A stretch of DNA of 64,000 bases from an uncultured Dechloromonas sp. (GTDB lineage Bacteria; Pseudomonadota; Gammaproteobacteria; Burkholderiales; Rhodocyclaceae): positions 18,460 to 82,459 of the forward strand of contig NZ_CAMFKO010000016.1 of NCBI RefSeq assembly GCF_945957265.1, written 5' to 3'. Position numbers and translations under genes: made by a program. Positions within the stretch are counted from its first letter, which is position 1. The number at the start of each line of letters is the position of its first letter. Below are positions 21,042-28,460 of this stretch, in pieces. The notes under the pieces were generated by a model. That model saw only the letters and a program-made list of their open reading frames with translations, made no database searches and was not told the DNA's origin.

Positions 21042-21511
21042 GCGAGCAAGAACAAACCCCGAAGGCCCCGCCCAAGTCCGCCCGCCGCCGGGCCCGCGAA
21101 TTCGTGCTGCAGGGCCTGTACCAGTGGCGCGTCGGCGGCGCCGACGAGGCCGCCATCGAAGCCTACGCCCCGGAAATGGAAGGCTTCGCCAAGGCCGACC
21201 GCGAGTTCTTCGTCGGCACGCTGCGCGGCGTGATCGGCCAGCAGGAAACGCTGGTCGAGCGGATCTCCGCCCACATCGACCGCCCCTTCGGCGAACTGTC
21301 GCCGGTCGAAGCCTGCGTCATGATGCTCGGCACCTTCGAGATGCAAAACCATCCGGAAACCCCGTACCGCGTCATCATCAACGAGGCCATCGAGCTAACC
21401 AAGGCCTTCGGCGGCACCGACGGCCACAAGTACGTCAACGGCGTGCTCGACAAGGTCGCGGCCATCCTCCGCCCGGACGAAGTCGCCGCCCGCAGGCAAG
21501 CCCGGAAATAA
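21038..21511 (+). CDS. nusB: Transcription antitermination factor NusB
   Basis: Binds boxA RNA with NusE/S10 for rRNA antitermination. 157 residues with the helical NusB pattern: [56 protein letters not shown]. An extra 15-residue basic N-terminal lead ([16 protein letters not shown]) is present. It is coupled to ribH by a four-base overlap and followed closely by thiL. Confidence 0.96.
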   Translation: MSEQEQTPKAPPKSARRRAREFVLQGLYQWRVGGADEAAIEAYAPEMEGFAKADREFFVGTLRGVIGQQETLVERISAHIDRPFGELSPVEACVMMLGTFEMQNHPETPYRVIINEAIELTKAFGGTDGHKYVNGVLDKVAAILRPDEVAARRQARK

Positions 21512-21515
21512 ACCG

Positions 21516-22526
21516 ATGGCCGGCGAATTCGCCCTGATCGACAAGTATTTCGCCCGGCCCACCCCGTCGGCCGTTCTCGGCCCCGGCGACGACTGCGCGC
21601 TGGTCCAGCCGACGCCGGGCAAGCAGCTGGCGGTGACTACCGACATGCTGGTCGCCGGCACCCACTTCCTGCCCGACACCGACCCCAGGAACCTCGGCTG
21701 GAAGGCGCTCGCCGTCAACCTCTCCGACCTCGCCGCGATGGGCGCCACGCCGCGCTGGGTGACGCTGGCCGGCGCCCTGCCGCCCCCCCAAGGGGACTCC
21801 CTTCAGGGCGCGGTCGACGAGGCATGGGTCGCCGCCTTCGCCGACGGCTTCTTCGCCTGCGCCAGGGAATACGGCGTCGACGTCATCGGCGGCGACACCA
21901 CCAAGGGGCCGCTCAACGTCTGCATCACCGCCATGGGCGAAGTCGAGCCCGGGCGTGCGCTGCGCCGGGATGGCGCCCAGATCGGCGACCAGATCTGGGT
22001 TTCCGGCCGCCCCGGCCTCGCCGCCCTGGGCCTCGCCCACCTCCAGGGCAAGATCACACTGCCCGGCCCCTGGCCGCGCCTGTGCGTCGCCGCGCTGGAA
22101 AAGCCGCGTCCCCGGGTCGCCCTCGGCCAGGCGCTGGTCGGCATCGCCACCGCCGCCATCGACGTCTCCGACGGCCTGCTCGCCGACCTCGGCCATATCT
22201 GCGAACGCTCGGGATGCGCCGCCGCCGTCAAGCTCGTCCAGTTGCCGCAGCTGCGCGACCTGGCCGGCAGCGGCGAAGCCTACGACGCCGACCTGCGCCG
22301 CATGGCGCTGGAATGCCAGGTCGCCGGCGGCGACGACTACGAACTGTGCTTCACCGCCCCCGGCCCGCTCAGCCTCGATATCGCCCGCATCGCCGCCCGC
22401 CTCGAACTGCCGCTCTGGCACATCGGCGAGATCGTCGCCGGCGAGGCCGGCACCGTCACCGTCTACGACCCGGACTTCAAGCCGGTGTCCTTCGACCGCC
22501 ACGGGTACGACCACTTTGCCGCGTAA
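21516..22526 (+). CDS. thiL: Thiamine-monophosphate kinase ThiL
   Basis: Phosphorylates thiamine monophosphate to thiamine pyrophosphate. 336 residues of the PurM/ThiL fold: N-terminal GPGDDCAL metal-nucleotide motif, TTDMLVAGTHF, NLSDLAAMGATP, the central GGDTTKGP loop, and DVSDGLLADLGHI. It sits four bases after nusB, and pgpA starts inside its 3' end. Confidence 0.96.
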   Translation: MAGEFALIDKYFARPTPSAVLGPGDDCALVQPTPGKQLAVTTDMLVAGTHFLPDTDPRNLGWKALAVNLSDLAAMGATPRWVTLAGALPPPQGDSLQGAVDEAWVAAFADGFFACAREYGVDVIGGDTTKGPLNVCITAMGEVEPGRALRRDGAQIGDQIWVSGRPGLAALGLAHLQGKITLPGPWPRLCVAALEKPRPRVALGQALVGIATAAIDVSDGLLADLGHICERSGCAAAVKLVQLPQLRDLAGSGEAYDADLRRMALECQVAGGDDYELCFTAPGPLSLDIARIAARLELPLWHIGEIVAGEAGTVTVYDPDFKPVSFDRHGYDHFAA

Positions 22527-23001
22527 GCCGGATTTCGCCTTCCTGCTCGCCCACCCGGCGCACTTTTTCGCGCTCGGTTGCGGCAGCGGCCTGGCCCCCA
22601 AGGCGCCGGGCACCTTCGGCACCCTGTTCGCGTGGCTGAGCTTCGCGCTGTTCCGGCCGCACTTCGAGGAACTGCCGCTGCTCGGCCTGCTGCTCGCCGC
22701 CTACCTCGGCGGCATCTGGTTCATCGACGTTACCGGCAAGGCACTGGGCGACCCCGACCACGGCAGCATCGTCTGGGACGAGATCGTGCCCTTCTGGCTG
22801 GTCCTGCTGATGACGCCGGATACCTTCTTCTGGCAGCTCGCCGCCTTCATGCTCTTCCGCTATTTCGACATCACCAAGCCGCAGCCGGCGCGCTACTTCG
22901 ACGAGCACGTCAAGAACGGCTTCGGGGTGATGGCCGACGACCTTGTTGCGGCCGGCTACACTTTGCTCGCATTGGCCCTGCTGAAGATCGTTTTCGCCTG
23001 A
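22516..23001 (+). CDS. pgpA: Phosphatidylglycerophosphatase A
   Basis: Inner-membrane phosphatase converting phosphatidylglycerophosphate to phosphatidylglycerol. 161 residues with the PgpA pattern GCGSGLAPKAPGTFGTL, the acidic motif GDPDHGSIVWDEIVPFW, and four hydrophobic helices. The start is taken as TTG overlapping the thiL stop by 11 bases, because the conserved sequence begins a few codons later and no ATG fits. Phosphatidylglycerol made here is the donor for Lgt-type enzymes such as the paralogue at 50 kb. Confidence 0.93.
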   Translation: MPRKPDFAFLLAHPAHFFALGCGSGLAPKAPGTFGTLFAWLSFALFRPHFEELPLLGLLLAAYLGGIWFIDVTGKALGDPDHGSIVWDEIVPFWLVLLMTPDTFFWQLAAFMLFRYFDITKPQPARYFDEHVKNGFGVMADDLVAAGYTLLALALLKIVFA

Positions 23002-23056
23002 CGCCCCGGTGGCGAAGGCATAGAATGGTGGTGCTCAAACAGCTTGGAGCTTCATC

Positions 23057-23335
23057 ATGAGTCACAAGCACGCCCACCTGCTGCGCAGCATCTTCCAGGA
23101 CCCACCGTCGGCCAACATCCACTGGCGCGAGATCGAATCCCTGCTCCACCACCTCGGCGCCGACATCGAACCCTCGCACGGCGCCCGCTTCAAGATCACG
23201 CTGAACAAGGTCGAGGCCTTCCTGCACCATCCGCACAACAGCAGCACCTGCAGCAAGACCGACATCAAGACCATCCGGGATGTCCTGACCCATGCCGGGG
23301 TAACCGTCTCGGCCTACGAGAGCGGCGCCCTCTAG
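23057..23335 (+). CDS. HicA-family toxin-like protein, no adjacent antitoxin
   Basis: 92 residues with the small alpha-beta dsRNA-binding fold of HicA mRNA interferases. The conserved catalytic-type His is in PSHGARFKI (His41), where classic HicA has GSH, and a basic second half follows. HicA toxins cleave mRNA and are normally neutralised by a HicB partner. No hicB-like frame exists within several hundred bases on either side: pgpA is upstream and a tRNA plus NlpC gene are downstream. It is probably a stably inherited solo HicA-like protein; toxicity is not established. Confidence 0.75.
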   Translation: MSHKHAHLLRSIFQDPPSANIHWREIESLLHHLGADIEPSHGARFKITLNKVEAFLHHPHNSSTCSKTDIKTIRDVLTHAGVTVSAYESGAL

Positions 23336-23362
23336 CATCCGCCAGGATCGCCCCCGGAAAGC

Positions 23363-23392
23363 AAAACGGCACTTCATGACGAAGTGCCGTTT
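23363..23392 (-). terminator. Rho-independent terminator of tRNA-Arg
   Basis: ACGGCACTTC (23366-23375) pairs with GAAGTGCCGT (23381-23390). Reading the minus strand, the stem is followed by TTTTGCTTT, so it terminates the tRNA-Arg transcript. On the plus strand it could also end the hicA-like transcript. Confidence 0.85.
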
Positions 23393-23402
23393 CGGGAAAA
23401 CC

Positions 23403-23479
23403 TGGCGCGCCCAGCGCGATTCGAACGCACGACCCCTGCCTTCGGAGGGCAGTACTCTATCCAGCTGAGCTATGGGCGC
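23403..23479 (-). tRNA. tRNA-Arg (anticodon CCG)
   Basis: 77 nt on the minus strand with encoded CCA. The acceptor GCGCCCA pairs with TGGGCGC; the D arm is AGCTCAGCTGGATAGAGT; the anticodon stem-loop CTGCC-CTCCGAA-GGCAG gives anticodon CCG, reading CGG; the T arm contains GTTCGAATC. A terminator hairpin follows 10 bases downstream. Confidence 0.97.
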
Positions 23480-23578
23480 TTGGGAGGGGTGCATTCTACC
23501 CGCTGCGATGCCCTGCGTCCATGGCGACGTCTTTGGGCGCCGGCGATCCGCTCGCGCACCGCCCGAAAAGCGGGCCGC

Positions 23579-24079
23579 CTAGTCGAAGAAAGTGCGGGCC
23601 GCTTCGAAGCGCTGGGCGTAGTAAGCGTCGCTCAGGCGGTCGATGCGCACCTTGCCGTTGGTGGACGGCGCGTGGATGAAGCGCGTGTCGCCGATATAAA
23701 TACCGACGTGGGAAAACGAGCGGTTCAGGGTGTTGAAAAAGACGAGATCGCCGGGCCGCAGGGAGTTCCGGTCGACCGGCCTGCTGTTGCGGGCGATATC
23801 GGCGGCGCTGCCCTGAACCTTCAAACCGGCCGCCTGCCCGAAGATGTAGCTGACCATGCCGCTGCAATCGAGCCCCGCCTCGGGATTCTTGCCGCCAAAA
23901 CGGTAACCGGTATCGATCAGGCCCATGGCGTAGAAAACGATTTCGTTGCCCCTGTCGCTGCCGGCACGGGTCGCCTGCACCGCCGGCTCGCTCGACGCGG
24001 TCGGGCGCGGCGCCGGGCCGCCGCAGGCAGCGAGCAGCATGAGGACGAGGCCGAGGGGAATAAGCGAAGGAAGGCGCAT
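23579..24079 (-). CDS. NlpC/P60 family lipoprotein, cell-wall peptidase
   Basis: Predicted periplasmic/outer-membrane-anchored gamma-D-Glu-diamino-acid endopeptidase acting on peptidoglycan. 166 residues: lipoprotein signal with lipobox LLAAC (Cys at about 18), a short Pro/Ser linker, then the NlpC/P60 domain. The catalytic Cys is in LDCSGMVSYIFG, His in FSHVGIYIG and the third polar residue in HAPST. The start is the ATG immediately before the signal peptide. It diverges from the Gly/Cys-tailed membrane protein, and its 3' end faces the tRNA-Arg gene on the same strand. Confidence 0.92.
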   Translation of the reverse strand: MRLPSLIPLGLVLMLLAACGGPAPRPTASSEPAVQATRAGSDRGNEIVFYAMGLIDTGYRFGGKNPEAGLDCSGMVSYIFGQAAGLKVQGSAADIARNSRPVDRNSLRPGDLVFFNTLNRSFSHVGIYIGDTRFIHAPSTNGKVRIDRLSDAYYAQRFEAARTFFD

Positions 24080-24217
24080 CAAGCTAAAGTCGTTTCTTGA
24101 AACAAACCATAACTTACCGTTTTCACTAATTTTTTCAAGAGGCAGCGCACAGATGGCGATTCGGTTTGCTGGCCGATATCCGGTAAAGTAGCTTTCTTTC
24201 AGCGCTGTCCGCCCCGC

Positions 24218-24865
24218 ATGGCCAAAATCATCGTCATCGCCATCCTGTTGCTGCTCGCCACCGTCCTGTGGCGCAACTGGAGCCGTCAACGCCGCGCCGG
24301 CTACATCGACGCCTTTCCTTACCGGCGCATGCTCGACCAGCGCCTGGCCGCCCGGCGCCCCGAGCTGACCGAAACGCAGCGCGGCGAGGTGTTTGCCGCG
24401 CTGGTGGACTATTTCGCCATCTGCAACACGGCCGGGCGCCGCATGGTGGCCATGCCTTCCCAGGCGGTCGACGATGCCTGGCACGAGTTCATCCTGTTCA
24501 CGCGGCAATACGACAAATACTGCCGCCGAGCCTTCGGCCGCTTCCTGCACCACACGCCGGCCGAGGCGATGGCCTCCCCCACCCAGGCTTCGCAAGGGCT
24601 CCGCCGGGCCTGGCGACTGGCCTGCCGGCGCGAAGGCATCGACCCGCAGAAACCGGACCGACTGCCCCGCTTGTTCGCACTGGACGCCCGCCTCGGCATC
24701 GCCGGCGGTTTTGTCTACCGCCTCGACTGCCTGGCGGCGCAGCAAGGCGGCGACGCCTCGGGCTACTGCGCCAGCCATCTCGGCTGCGGCGGGAGCAGCG
24801 GCAGCGACGGCTGTTCGGGCGACTCGGGCAGCGGATGCGGCGGTGGTTGCGGCGGCGGGGATTGA
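24218..24865 (+). CDS. Membrane-anchored protein with Gly/Cys/Ser-rich tail, function unknown
   Basis: 215 residues. An N-terminal membrane helix (about 3-17) is followed by a basic soluble domain containing MPSQAVDDAWHEFILFTRQY and FGRFLHHTPAEAM. The VDDAWHEFI pattern resembles the (D)xxWH segment of glycine-rich-domain (GRDP-like) proteins; this is a resemblance only. The last 35 residues are almost entirely Gly, Ser, Cys, Asp (for example GCGGSSGSDGCSGDSGSGC), with several cysteines that could bind metal or form disulfides. It converges on the DUF4178 cluster with only 16 bases between stop codons, so a linked role in that envelope cluster is possible. Confidence 0.7.
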   Translation: MAKIIVIAILLLLATVLWRNWSRQRRAGYIDAFPYRRMLDQRLAARRPELTETQRGEVFAALVDYFAICNTAGRRMVAMPSQAVDDAWHEFILFTRQYDKYCRRAFGRFLHHTPAEAMASPTQASQGLRRAWRLACRREGIDPQKPDRLPRLFALDARLGIAGGFVYRLDCLAAQQGGDASGYCASHLGCGGSSGSDGCSGDSGSGCGGGCGGGD

Positions 24866-24881
24866 CGTCGGGAGCCGGCGG

Positions 24882-25025
24882 CTACTTGTGATAGCTGCGG
24901 CTGCTGCCCGAACTGCCGTGCCCCGAATTCGCCACGTTGTCGAACAGGCTCCAGCCCTGCTGCTGCGCGTAGGCGAAGAGCGCGACCGCGAAGATGCCGG
25001 CGACCAGGTTGAATTTGTCGAACAT
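24882..25025 (-). CDS. 47-residue membrane protein, translationally coupled to the DUF4178 gene
   Basis: Short frame beginning MFDKFNLVAGIFAVALF, with one hydrophobic helix (about 6-20) and a polar tail rich in Ser, Gly and His ending SSRSYHK. Its ATG overlaps the stop of the DUF4178 gene (ATGA), strong evidence that it is really translated as the last gene of the DUF350-SPFH-DUF4178 operon. Function unknown; it could be a small subunit of the membrane complex made by its neighbours. Confidence 0.72.
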   Translation of the reverse strand: MFDKFNLVAGIFAVALFAYAQQQGWSLFDNVANSGHGSSGSSRSYHK

Positions 25026-26956
25026 CAGTCGTCATCTCCCCCGGCGTCGTCGCTCCCCGCCGGCGCATGGTCGCTTTCTGCCCAGCGCCGGGTTTCGAAG
25101 GCGGCGCGGCGCAGCGTCGCGAATACCGGGAAAACCAGCAGGAACAGGGCAAGCAGAACGAAATTCGACCATCCGGTCCGCGGCGTCACGACCTCGAGCT
25201 GATCGCGCACGGCGACGTACTTGTCCGGCGCCATGTCCGGGTCGAGCGTCAGATAGTAGGTGCCGGCCGGAATGTTCTGGAACACGACCTCGTCGCTCCG
25301 GCTCCCCTCGCTCCAGCTCCCGTCGTCGTAGCCCCAGTAGTACGACAACTCCCGCGCCGCCGGCCAGGCCGTGCCGGTGGTCTTGTTCACCAGCAGCAGG
25401 TCGATCCCGATCCAGTTGTTGTCGAGCGAGGTGGCTTGGCGGACGGCGATCTTGCGCGGCTTGCCGGTGATCTGGAACTCCCGGGTCTGCACCTCGTCGC
25501 TGCTGCGCGGCTCGAAGCTGAAGTCCTGGCGCAACAACAGCTTCTCGGTGGAGATGAGCATGAAGAAGGCCTGCACAAGGACAGCCGCCAACAGGAATTT
25601 GGCGAACAGCGACCAGATGCGCCGGGTCGTATCGGCCCAGGGGTTGGGCTGATTGGCAAAGACGCCGATCGGCTCCGGCAGGCTGCCCGGCAAACCGAAG
25701 GCGGCGGCAATCGCGGCGGGCTGGACGTAGCCCCCCTGCGACCAGCTCAGGTCCTTGCCGCTCCTCTCCCGCGACAGCATCAGCGGAGGCGCGACAAAGT
25801 CTTCGACGCGATTGGTTTCTCCCTGCCGGACCCGCCAGGTGAACTCCCCATGCACCTGAACCACCTCGGCGCGCTCGGTGGTCGAAAAGTGCTTGAATTG
25901 CCGGCCACCGAAATTCACCCCGGTCACCTCGAGCACCTTGGTGGTTGCCGGCGGCCTGGACAGCACATCGACAACGTTCCAGTGGCCGTTGTACTCGGTC
26001 AGCCAGCGGTAGGTTCCGTTCTCGCCGGCCAGCAGGTATTCGCGCCAGGCGTAGCTGATGCCCGCCTCGACGCTGCGCTTGACCAGAAAACCGATGACTT
26101 CCGCCGGCTTGCCATCCAGGCTTCCCTTGCTGCCGAGCGGCAGGCGGGGCACGTACTGCGCCTCGCGCACCGCCGAGCCCCTGGAAAGCACCTTGTAGTT
26201 CCGGTCGGCGGTATCGACCACGGTTCCGCAACTGGCGCAGCCGACGGCGACGATGTCCTTCGAACGGGCCTGCATGGGCGCGCCGCAGGCCGGGCAGCGA
26301 AACACCTGGACCGGGACCGCGGCGGCCGGCTGCGCCATCCCGTCGCGCAGGTTGGCCATGCGCAGGGACTTGAATTCGACGGCCTCGCCGACAAAGAGCA
26401 GGGGCGGCGTCTCGGAATAGTCCAGGGTGGCGAAATGGCTTTCGTTGCGCAGGTCCGCCGCCGCCACCGGGTAGCCGGCGCCGACCTTGAACGGCAACTC
26501 CCCCTGCCCGGCGACGCACTCGGCATTTTCGAGGTTGCTGACCGTCCATGCCCGGCTTGCCACCAGGAGACGCTGGCCGATTTTCAGTTCGGCAAACGCC
26601 GGGACCGGCTCCCGGACCTGCGCCATGAAGGTGAGCACATACTCTCCACCAGCCTCCGACAGCCAGCCGGTTCGCATGTCGTCGAACAGCAGATGCCATT
26701 CGTTCCAGGTGCCCTGGCTGTACTTGATCTGGATGCGCCCGATCAGGGCGAAATGCACGCCCTCGTACTGCCCCTCCGACCCCAGCTGCAGCGGCGAGCG
26801 GTCCTCGACCAACGCCGCCATCTTGCCGATATCCTCCAGCGCCTGGTCGTGGCGAACCAGCGTGCTCTGGCAATAGGCGCACACGGCAAAGACCGACGAC
26901 GCCGACTTGAAGACGACCGGCGCGCCGCAGGAAGGGCAGGAGGCAGACAGGGCCAT
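25025..26956 (-). CDS. DUF4178 protein with two zinc ribbons and C-terminal membrane helices
   Basis: 643 residues. It begins with a zinc ribbon (CPSCGAPVVF ... CAYC, residues 8-29), then a DUF4178 domain. A second ribbon (CPACGAPM ... GCASCG, about 225-250) and a second DUF4178 domain follow. Near residue 470 is a membrane helix (SLFAKFLLAAVLVQAFFML), then an extracytoplasmic beta-rich region, and a second helix near 600 (FVLLALFLLVFPVFATL) before an acidic tail. The duplicated ribbon-DUF4178 plan suggests a membrane-associated adaptor; the biochemical role of DUF4178 is unknown. It is 10 bases after the SPFH gene and overlaps the 47-residue gene. The pairing of zinc-ribbon and SPFH proteins recalls the Bacillus YdjG/YdjI envelope-stress pair (inference). 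Confidence 0.82.
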   Translation of the reverse strand: MALSASCPSCGAPVVFKSASSVFAVCAYCQSTLVRHDQALEDIGKMAALVEDRSPLQLGSEGQYEGVHFALIGRIQIKYSQGTWNEWHLLFDDMRTGWLSEAGGEYVLTFMAQVREPVPAFAELKIGQRLLVASRAWTVSNLENAECVAGQGELPFKVGAGYPVAAADLRNESHFATLDYSETPPLLFVGEAVEFKSLRMANLRDGMAQPAAAVPVQVFRCPACGAPMQARSKDIVAVGCASCGTVVDTADRNYKVLSRGSAVREAQYVPRLPLGSKGSLDGKPAEVIGFLVKRSVEAGISYAWREYLLAGENGTYRWLTEYNGHWNVVDVLSRPPATTKVLEVTGVNFGGRQFKHFSTTERAEVVQVHGEFTWRVRQGETNRVEDFVAPPLMLSRERSGKDLSWSQGGYVQPAAIAAAFGLPGSLPEPIGVFANQPNPWADTTRRIWSLFAKFLLAAVLVQAFFMLISTEKLLLRQDFSFEPRSSDEVQTREFQITGKPRKIAVRQATSLDNNWIGIDLLLVNKTTGTAWPAARELSYYWGYDDGSWSEGSRSDEVVFQNIPAGTYYLTLDPDMAPDKYVAVRDQLEVVTPRTGWSNFVLLALFLLVFPVFATLRRAAFETRRWAESDHAPAGSDDAGGDDD

Positions 26957-26966
26957 CGGCCGCCGA

Positions 26967-27983
26967 TCAGCTCAGTTTCTTGAGCAGTTCCGCCTTCTTG
27001 GCATCGAACTCGGCCTGGCTCAGGATGCCCTTGCCGACCAGCCCATGCAGTTTTTCCAGCGTAGACACCACCTCGTCGGCCGATACCGTGCCACCCGCCG
27101 GGGCGGCAGCGGCGGCCGGCTGCATGACCGAGGCCATCGTCTGGCCGACGACCTGGCCGAAACCGACGCCGGCCCCCAGGCCGACGCCCATGGCGGCCAT
27201 GCCGCCTTCGTTCTTCGCCGCATCGGGGATGCTGTTGGCGACCTGGTACTGGGTGTAGCGCTGCATGTCGCCGACCATGTTCATGCCTATCCTCTGGTCG
27301 AGAACCTTCTGCAACTCCTCGGGCAGCGACACGTTCTGGACGACCAGCGTATCCAGCGTCAGGCCGTATTCGGCGAACACCGGCCGCATCTTGACCATCA
27401 TCGCCTGGCCGAACTCGTCCTGGTTGCCGGCCATGTCGACGAAGGAGCCGCCCGACTCGCCGAACAGGTCGGTCATGCCGGCGACGATGGTGTTGCGCAG
27501 CTGTCCTTCCAGCTCGTCGCGGCCATAGACGTCGCGTGTCCCGGAAATCTTCTGGTAGAACAGCTTGGGATCGGTCAGGTGATAGGCATAGATGCCGAAA
27601 GCGCGCATCCGGACGATGCCGAATTCCTTGTCGCGGATGGTGATCGGGTTGGGCGTCCCCCATTTCTGGTCGAGCTGGGTGCGCGTCGAGAAGAAATAGA
27701 CGTCGCTCTTGAACGGGGACTCGAACAGCTTGTCCCAGTTCTTCAGATAGGTGAGGACCGGCAGGGTCTGGGTCGTCAGCTTGTACATGCCCGGCCCGAA
27801 CACGTCGGCGACCTGGCCTTCGTTGACGAACACGGCCAGCTGCGACTCGCGCACGGTCAGGCTGGCGCCATTCTGTATTTCCATCTCGGCCATCGGAAAA
27901 CGCCAGGCCAGCGTGCCGTCGCCATCCTCGGTCCATTGCAGGATGTCGATAAACTGTTTCTTGATGAAGTCCATCAGTGCCAT
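26967..27983 (-). CDS. SPFH-domain 'virion core protein'-like, with C-terminal SHOCT
   Basis: 338 residues: an SPFH/stomatin-type domain (about 25-235) of the YdjI subgroup, beginning MALMDFIKKQFIDIL and including VFVNEGQVADVFGPGMY. A Gly/Ala-rich linker and a SHOCT oligomerisation motif at the end (LHGLVGKGILSQAEFDAKKAELLKKL) follow. There is no transmembrane helix. Such proteins form membrane-proximal oligomers in envelope stress. It sits 18 bases after the DUF350 gene and 10 before the DUF4178 gene, so the three are one operon. A good AAGGAG lies before the ATG. Confidence 0.9.
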   Translation of the reverse strand: MALMDFIKKQFIDILQWTEDGDGTLAWRFPMAEMEIQNGASLTVRESQLAVFVNEGQVADVFGPGMYKLTTQTLPVLTYLKNWDKLFESPFKSDVYFFSTRTQLDQKWGTPNPITIRDKEFGIVRMRAFGIYAYHLTDPKLFYQKISGTRDVYGRDELEGQLRNTIVAGMTDLFGESGGSFVDMAGNQDEFGQAMMVKMRPVFAEYGLTLDTLVVQNVSLPEELQKVLDQRIGMNMVGDMQRYTQYQVANSIPDAAKNEGGMAAMGVGLGAGVGFGQVVGQTMASVMQPAAAAAPAGGTVSADEVVSTLEKLHGLVGKGILSQAEFDAKKAELLKKLS

Positions 27984-28001
27984 GAATATCTCCTTGTGCG
28001 A

Positions 28002-28403
28002 TCAGATGATGCAGCCGGCGTTCAGGATGCCGGTGCCGAGAGAGAGGGAAGCGAGGAAGATGCCCGAGGCCGTTTTGCCGAGCGGGATGTTGTGCACGAT
28101 CTGCGGCAACAGCAGACGCGCCGCGATATACGCCAGCAGCTGCACAACGCAGGCAACCACGCCCCAGCCGACCATGCTGGCGATGTTGTGGCTGGTGGCG
28201 ACGGAGACCGCGATCGGCAAGGCATAGCCGATCATGGCGCCGCCCAGGCTGACGGCAGCCGCCGTATTGCCTTCGCGGATCAGGGCCATCTCGTTATAGG
28301 GCGTCACGAACAGGTAGAGGGCGACGAACAGGGCGAGCAGGGCCAAGGCGGTGGCGAAGTAGCCGGCGAACGCGGGCAGGCTGTTGATGACCGGATCGAA
28401 CAT
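28002..28403 (-). CDS. DUF350 family inner-membrane protein
   Basis: 133 residues with four hydrophobic helices (about 10-32, 48-68, 75-98, 110-130) and the conserved LIREGNTAAAVSLGGAMIGYALP segment. DUF350 proteins (YjfL type) form the membrane part of conserved clusters with SPFH and DUF4178 proteins. First gene of this operon; TCCCGGGGAG lies upstream of the start. No enzymatic residues are recognisable. Confidence 0.88.
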   Translation of the reverse strand: MFDPVINSLPAFAGYFATALALLALFVALYLFVTPYNEMALIREGNTAAAVSLGGAMIGYALPIAVSVATSHNIASMVGWGVVACVVQLLAYIAARLLLPQIVHNIPLGKTASGIFLASLSLGTGILNAGCII

Positions 28404-28460
28404 GGAAACTCCCCGGGAGGGCGAAATGACAGCGGATTGTCTCTGCTGGACGCGCTTTGT

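Noticed and set aside
23336..23402. A hicB antitoxin after the HicA-like gene
   Set aside because: The space to tRNA-Arg is 67 bases and contains only a terminator hairpin.
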